This document shows, one piece after another, positions 15,356-17,028 of a DNA stretch of 17,028 nt (position 1 is its first letter; every line of letters begins with the position of its first letter). The notes under the pieces were generated by a model. That model saw nothing but the letters and a program-made list of their open reading frames with translations, searched no databases and was not told the origin of the DNA. The DNA comes from JAMCXS01 sp964459065 (GTDB taxonomy: Bacteria; Acidobacteriota; Terriglobia; UBA7540): positions 1 to 17,028 of the forward strand of contig CAYWMN010000060.1 of NCBI GenBank assembly GCA_964459065.1. Direction: 5' to 3'. The position numbers and the translations under genes are program-made.

Positions 15356-16123
15356 TCATTTCTTGTTCGTATCGGGCTTGCCCGTGTTGGCTTCAGCCGC
15401 CGCGACTTCCTCCCGCCGGTGCGTAATCCACCAGATCCCGCCCAGAACGACTCCGCCCAACCCCACCAGGTCGGGAATCTTCGACAGCACGCGGTAGGTC
15501 AGCATCGGGAGCGGCTGCTTGAGAATGTTTTCCTGGTATCCGAATTCCGCAAAAGGCACGCCTGAAAGCAGCAGCACGGATGTTCCGCCCACTTCGTTCA
15601 GGCCGTAAATGTGGTTGACGTATTGCTTCGGGTTTTTGGCGATGCGCTCCTTGGCCTCGGCAATCAACGCTTCCCGCTCGCCGAACTTGGTGGCGCCGGT
15701 CGGGCAGATTTCCGCGCAGGCCGTCGGCTTGCCCGCCGCCAGGCGGTCGGCGCACATATCGCATTTTCTGACCCGCGGCAGAAGCTTACCCCACTCGTAT
15801 TTGGGAATATCAAACGGACACGCCATCATGCAGTAGCGGCAGCCAATGCAACGGTCCTGGTCATAGGTCACCGGACCTTCGGGCGTCTTGCGAAGCGCCG
15901 CCACCGGACAGACTGAAGCGCAAGTGGGGTCGGAGCAATTCATGCAAAGCCGCCGCATGTATTTGTCCCCTTTGGCAACCACGGCCGTCAGTTTGTGGGA
16001 GGAAAGGTTCTGTTCCGCAGACACGGCTTCCGTGTAAGGAAGCTTGTTTCGGTCAGCACAGGCCTTCTCGCATAGCTTGCAGTCGATGCAAAGGGTTGCA
16101 TCGTACAGAATTGATTTCAGCAT
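15356..16123 (-). CDS. hybA: HybA-like four-cluster ferredoxin subunit with C-terminal membrane anchor
   Basis: 255 residues from ATG 16123, with GGAGGA 8 nt upstream. Sixteen cysteines form four 4Fe-4S sites: C12-C15-C18-C22, C60-C63-C68-C72, C92-C95-C98-C102 and C121-C124-C136-C140, the DmsB/HybA arrangement. A hydrophobic helix near 217-233 (PDLVGLGGVVLGGIWW) is the membrane anchor seen in HybA. It should wire electrons between a missing catalytic partner and the HybB-like subunit. Oddly, it lacks the twin-arginine signal of E. coli HybA: the protein begins MLKSILYD, and the upstream frame hits a TAG eight codons before the ATG. It is the first gene after a 306-nt gap and has a candidate sigma-54 promoter. 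Confidence 0.92.
   Translation of the reverse strand: MLKSILYDATLCIDCKLCEKACADRNKLPYTEAVSAEQNLSSHKLTAVVAKGDKYMRRLCMNCSDPTCASVCPVAALRKTPEGPVTYDQDRCIGCRYCMMACPFDIPKYEWGKLLPRVRKCDMCADRLAAGKPTACAEICPTGATKFGEREALIAEAKERIAKNPKQYVNHIYGLNEVGGTSVLLLSGVPFAEFGYQENILKQPLPMLTYRVLSKIPDLVGLGGVVLGGIWWITHRREEVAAAEANTGKPDTNKK
16084..16103 (-). repeat. Palindrome inside the 5' end of hybA
   Basis: A perfect 8-bp inverted repeat (CGATGCAA / TTGCATCG, 4-nt spacer) lies at codons 7-14 of hybA. On the - strand its GATGCA left arm and TTTGCATCG right arm are identical to those of the intergenic palindrome at 16332-16346, differing only by 3 extra spacer bases. It may be a second binding site for the same regulator or coincidence. 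Confidence 0.4.
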
Positions 16124-16177
16124 CTGATCACTCCTCCCATGGGTCTATTCGGCAGGACTCCCGGCCTGGGGTTTGGC

Positions 16178-16193
16178 AGCAGCCCTCATGCCT
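16178..16193 (-). promoter_or_regulatory. Candidate sigma-54 (-24/-12) promoter for hybA operon
   Basis: On the - strand the site reads AGGCATGAGGGCTGCT against the consensus TGGCACGN4TTGCT. The invariant GG (-24, 16192-16191) and GC (-12, 16180-16179) are present with the correct 10-nt spacing, and 8 of the 11 or so informative positions match. Transcription would start near 16167, giving a leader of about 44 nt. An NtrC-type activator is encoded in the same operon. This was found by eye, so chance cannot be excluded. Confidence 0.5.
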
Positions 16194-16331
16194 TAAGCGC
16201 AGCATGGCTTCTCTACCAAACCAAAACATTCGCCGGCCTCGGATTAGAGGCTTAACGTCTCAGAGCATTCCGTTTTGGGTTTCGGGATGACCATGTCCGG
16301 TCACGACCTTGGTATCGAGGTTGATCGTTCC

Positions 16332-16346
16332 GATGCAAAGTGCATC
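16332..16346 (-). promoter_or_regulatory. Possible upstream activator site (palindrome)
   Basis: Perfect inverted repeat GATGCA-N3-TGCATC, about 150 bp upstream of the candidate sigma-54 promoter, which is within the usual range for an NtrC-type enhancer site. The same arms recur at 16084-16103 inside hybA. Confidence 0.4.
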
Positions 16347-16387
16347 AATCTGGCTTAAGATTGCAACACGTGGTGGGAAACAACAAT

Positions 16388-16419
16388 GAGCCGCATCACT
16401 CTCGGTTGTGATACGGCTC
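16388..16419 (-). terminator. Terminator-like hairpin after GcvH-like gene
   Basis: A 12-bp stem with one mismatch (GAGCCGCATCAC pairing with GTGATACGGCTC, 8-nt loop) lies 11 nt after the GcvH-like stop codon. On the - strand it is followed by ATTGTTGTTT, a moderately T-rich tract. This fits an intrinsic terminator or attenuator separating this gene from hybA. Confidence 0.6.
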
Positions 16420-16429
16420 ACCGTCGCTG

Positions 16430-16987
16430 CTATTGAAGGAAGAACTCCGCGGTAAGTTCCTTCCAGGCCTCACCGGACAGATGTTCGGTCAGGTCCTCGG
16501 TCGCCAGGCCGCCATCCTGCGCCATGGCTCCGGCAGTGGCCAGCATGCGAGTCCGCAGGCGAGCCGTCGCTTCCTCCATCCACCGGCGCGCCAGCGTTCC
16601 ACTGAGCAGATTGCGAAAGTTGATTTTGGCGTCAGGAGAGTGAACGGTCGCAAGCCACCCTTCGCCATAAGGGTCGCGCCCCAACAGCTCAGGGTCCTTC
16701 AGGACGGCTTCATTAATGTTCGTGACTTCTCCTTCGATGGGTGAAACCAGTTCCGCCTGGCAGCCATCCCTGAGAATGGTTGCGAACTTCTGCCCTTGGC
16801 GCACCCACTGTCCGCGCTTTGGCATCAGAACCTCAATTCTTTTACCAGCCAGATGCGCGCCGAAATCGTCCAAACCTACTCGCACAAGGTTGGGGCTTTC
16901 GCCAAGCGCCCAGGTGTGGCCGGGGTGGTAGCGAAGGTTCTTGGGAACCTCGAATCCCCCAACCACCACCGGCTGCAGCCTCGGCAC
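16430..16987 (-). CDS. GcvH-like protein lacking the lipoyl lysine, with C-terminal extension
   Basis: 185 residues from a GTG start at 16987; an in-frame TAG at 17003-17005 bounds it, and AGGGAAAGG lies about 8 nt upstream. Residues about 18-118 match glycine-cleavage H proteins: YHPGHTWALGE (20-30), VGLDDFGAHLAG (37-48) and SPIEGEVTNINE (82-93), then DPELLGRDPYGEGWL (98-112). Counting back eight residues from P83, the position of the lipoylated lysine is G75 (in RDGCQAEL), and no lysine is nearby, so the protein should not carry lipoate in the normal way. A helical-looking tail of about 65 residues (121-185) is extra to standard GcvH, which is about 125-130 residues. It lies upstream of hybA on the same strand. 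A scaffold or carrier role with the neighbouring electron-transfer complex is possible but unproven; a glycine-cleavage role is unlikely. Confidence 0.85.
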   Translation of the reverse strand: MPRLQPVVVGGFEVPKNLRYHPGHTWALGESPNLVRVGLDDFGAHLAGKRIEVLMPKRGQWVRQGQKFATILRDGCQAELVSPIEGEVTNINEAVLKDPELLGRDPYGEGWLATVHSPDAKINFRNLLSGTLARRWMEEATARLRTRMLATAGAMAQDGGLATEDLTEHLSGEAWKELTAEFFLQ

Positions 16988-17002
16988 AGGCGCGGCCTTT
17001 CC

Positions 17003-17028
17003 CTAAACGGCTTCCGACCGCTGGTCCG
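17003..17028 (-). CDS. Possible C-terminal end of an upstream gene (cut by window edge)
   Basis: The last bases read on the - strand as DQRSEAV followed by TAG, and the next gene's ribosome site starts right after this stop. That layout suits the end of an upstream operon gene, but seven codons are too few to identify it. Confidence 0.25.

Larger units (their letters stand above)
16124..16429 (-). other. 306-bp intergenic and leader region upstream of hybA
   Basis: No gene is seen here. From high to low coordinate the stretch holds a terminator-like hairpin for the upstream GcvH-like gene (16388-16419), a palindrome (16332-16346), a weak 5-bp hairpin (GCCTC/GAGGC, near 16236-16251), a candidate -24/-12 sigma-54 promoter (16178-16193) and a strong GGAGGA ribosome site just before hybA. 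The layout suits a separately regulated promoter region. Confidence 0.55.

Noticed and set aside
14176..16123. A complete [NiFe] hydrogenase-2 locus
   Set aside because: Only HybA- and HybB-like subunits are present. No large or small catalytic subunit or maturation gene is seen in the window.
16332..16376. A second sigma-54 promoter near TTGCA on the - strand
   Set aside because: TTGC elements are present, but no GG lies 10 nt upstream of the GC in either case.
16430..16987. Genuine glycine cleavage H protein
   Set aside because: The lipoyl lysine position is glycine, the protein is about 60 residues too long, and no gcvT or gcvP lies nearby.

Overview
The window looks like chromosomal DNA of a GC-rich, Gram-negative-type heterotroph. 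The best guess is an Acidobacteriota or similar soil/sediment lineage. Support for this is a mix of secreted Tat-type glycan enzymes, a Gfo/Idh/MocA oxidoreductase, a PhyH-type dioxygenase, sialidase-like and beta-helix proteins, a bacterial archaemetzincin, and a c-type-heme sensor kinase with an NtrC-type regulator. This taxonomic call is inference; no rRNA or other marker gene is present. I see no tRNA, rRNA, CRISPR array, insertion sequence or phage gene.

Left half (1-8685, all + strand): a glycan/sugar-acid utilisation locus. In order it encodes the C-terminal end of a Gfo/Idh/MocA oxidoreductase (cut by the window edge), a small two-helix membrane protein, an exported beta-helix protein, a phytanoyl-CoA-dioxygenase-family enzyme, a secreted sialidase-fold protein, a large Tat-exported glycoside-hydrolase-like protein and an anion/sugar-acid MFS transporter. 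A plausible flow is extracytoplasmic cleavage by the beta-helix, sialidase-like and GH-like proteins, import by the MFS protein, and oxidation by the Gfo/Idh enzyme. The substrate cannot be read from the sequence; the transporter subfamily hints at a uronate or other sugar acid.

Middle (8686-8963): a convergent intergenic region with two strong GC-rich hairpins, acting as the boundary between the two halves.

Right half (8964-17028, all - strand, read from high to low coordinates): a GcvH-like protein without its lipoyl lysine, a hairpin terminator, then hybA-like (four 4Fe-4S clusters), hybB-like (NrfD/HybB membrane quinone subunit), a sensor histidine kinase with two c-type heme motifs in its periplasmic loop, a sigma-54-dependent response regulator, and an archaemetzincin whose ATG overlaps the regulator's TGA. 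Spacing is tight through this run (7-nt gap, 14-bp overlap, 58-nt gap, 4-bp ATGA overlap), so hybA-to-amzA is probably one operon. A candidate -24/-12 sigma-54 promoter lies about 55 nt upstream of hybA, and a palindrome lies about 150 bp further upstream, where an NtrC-type activator would bind. This is the most interesting part of the window: a redox-sensing, self-regulated membrane electron-transfer module that carries a metalloprotease of unknown bacterial role. A sugar-porter MFS gene follows after a 255-bp gap and is probably a separate unit.
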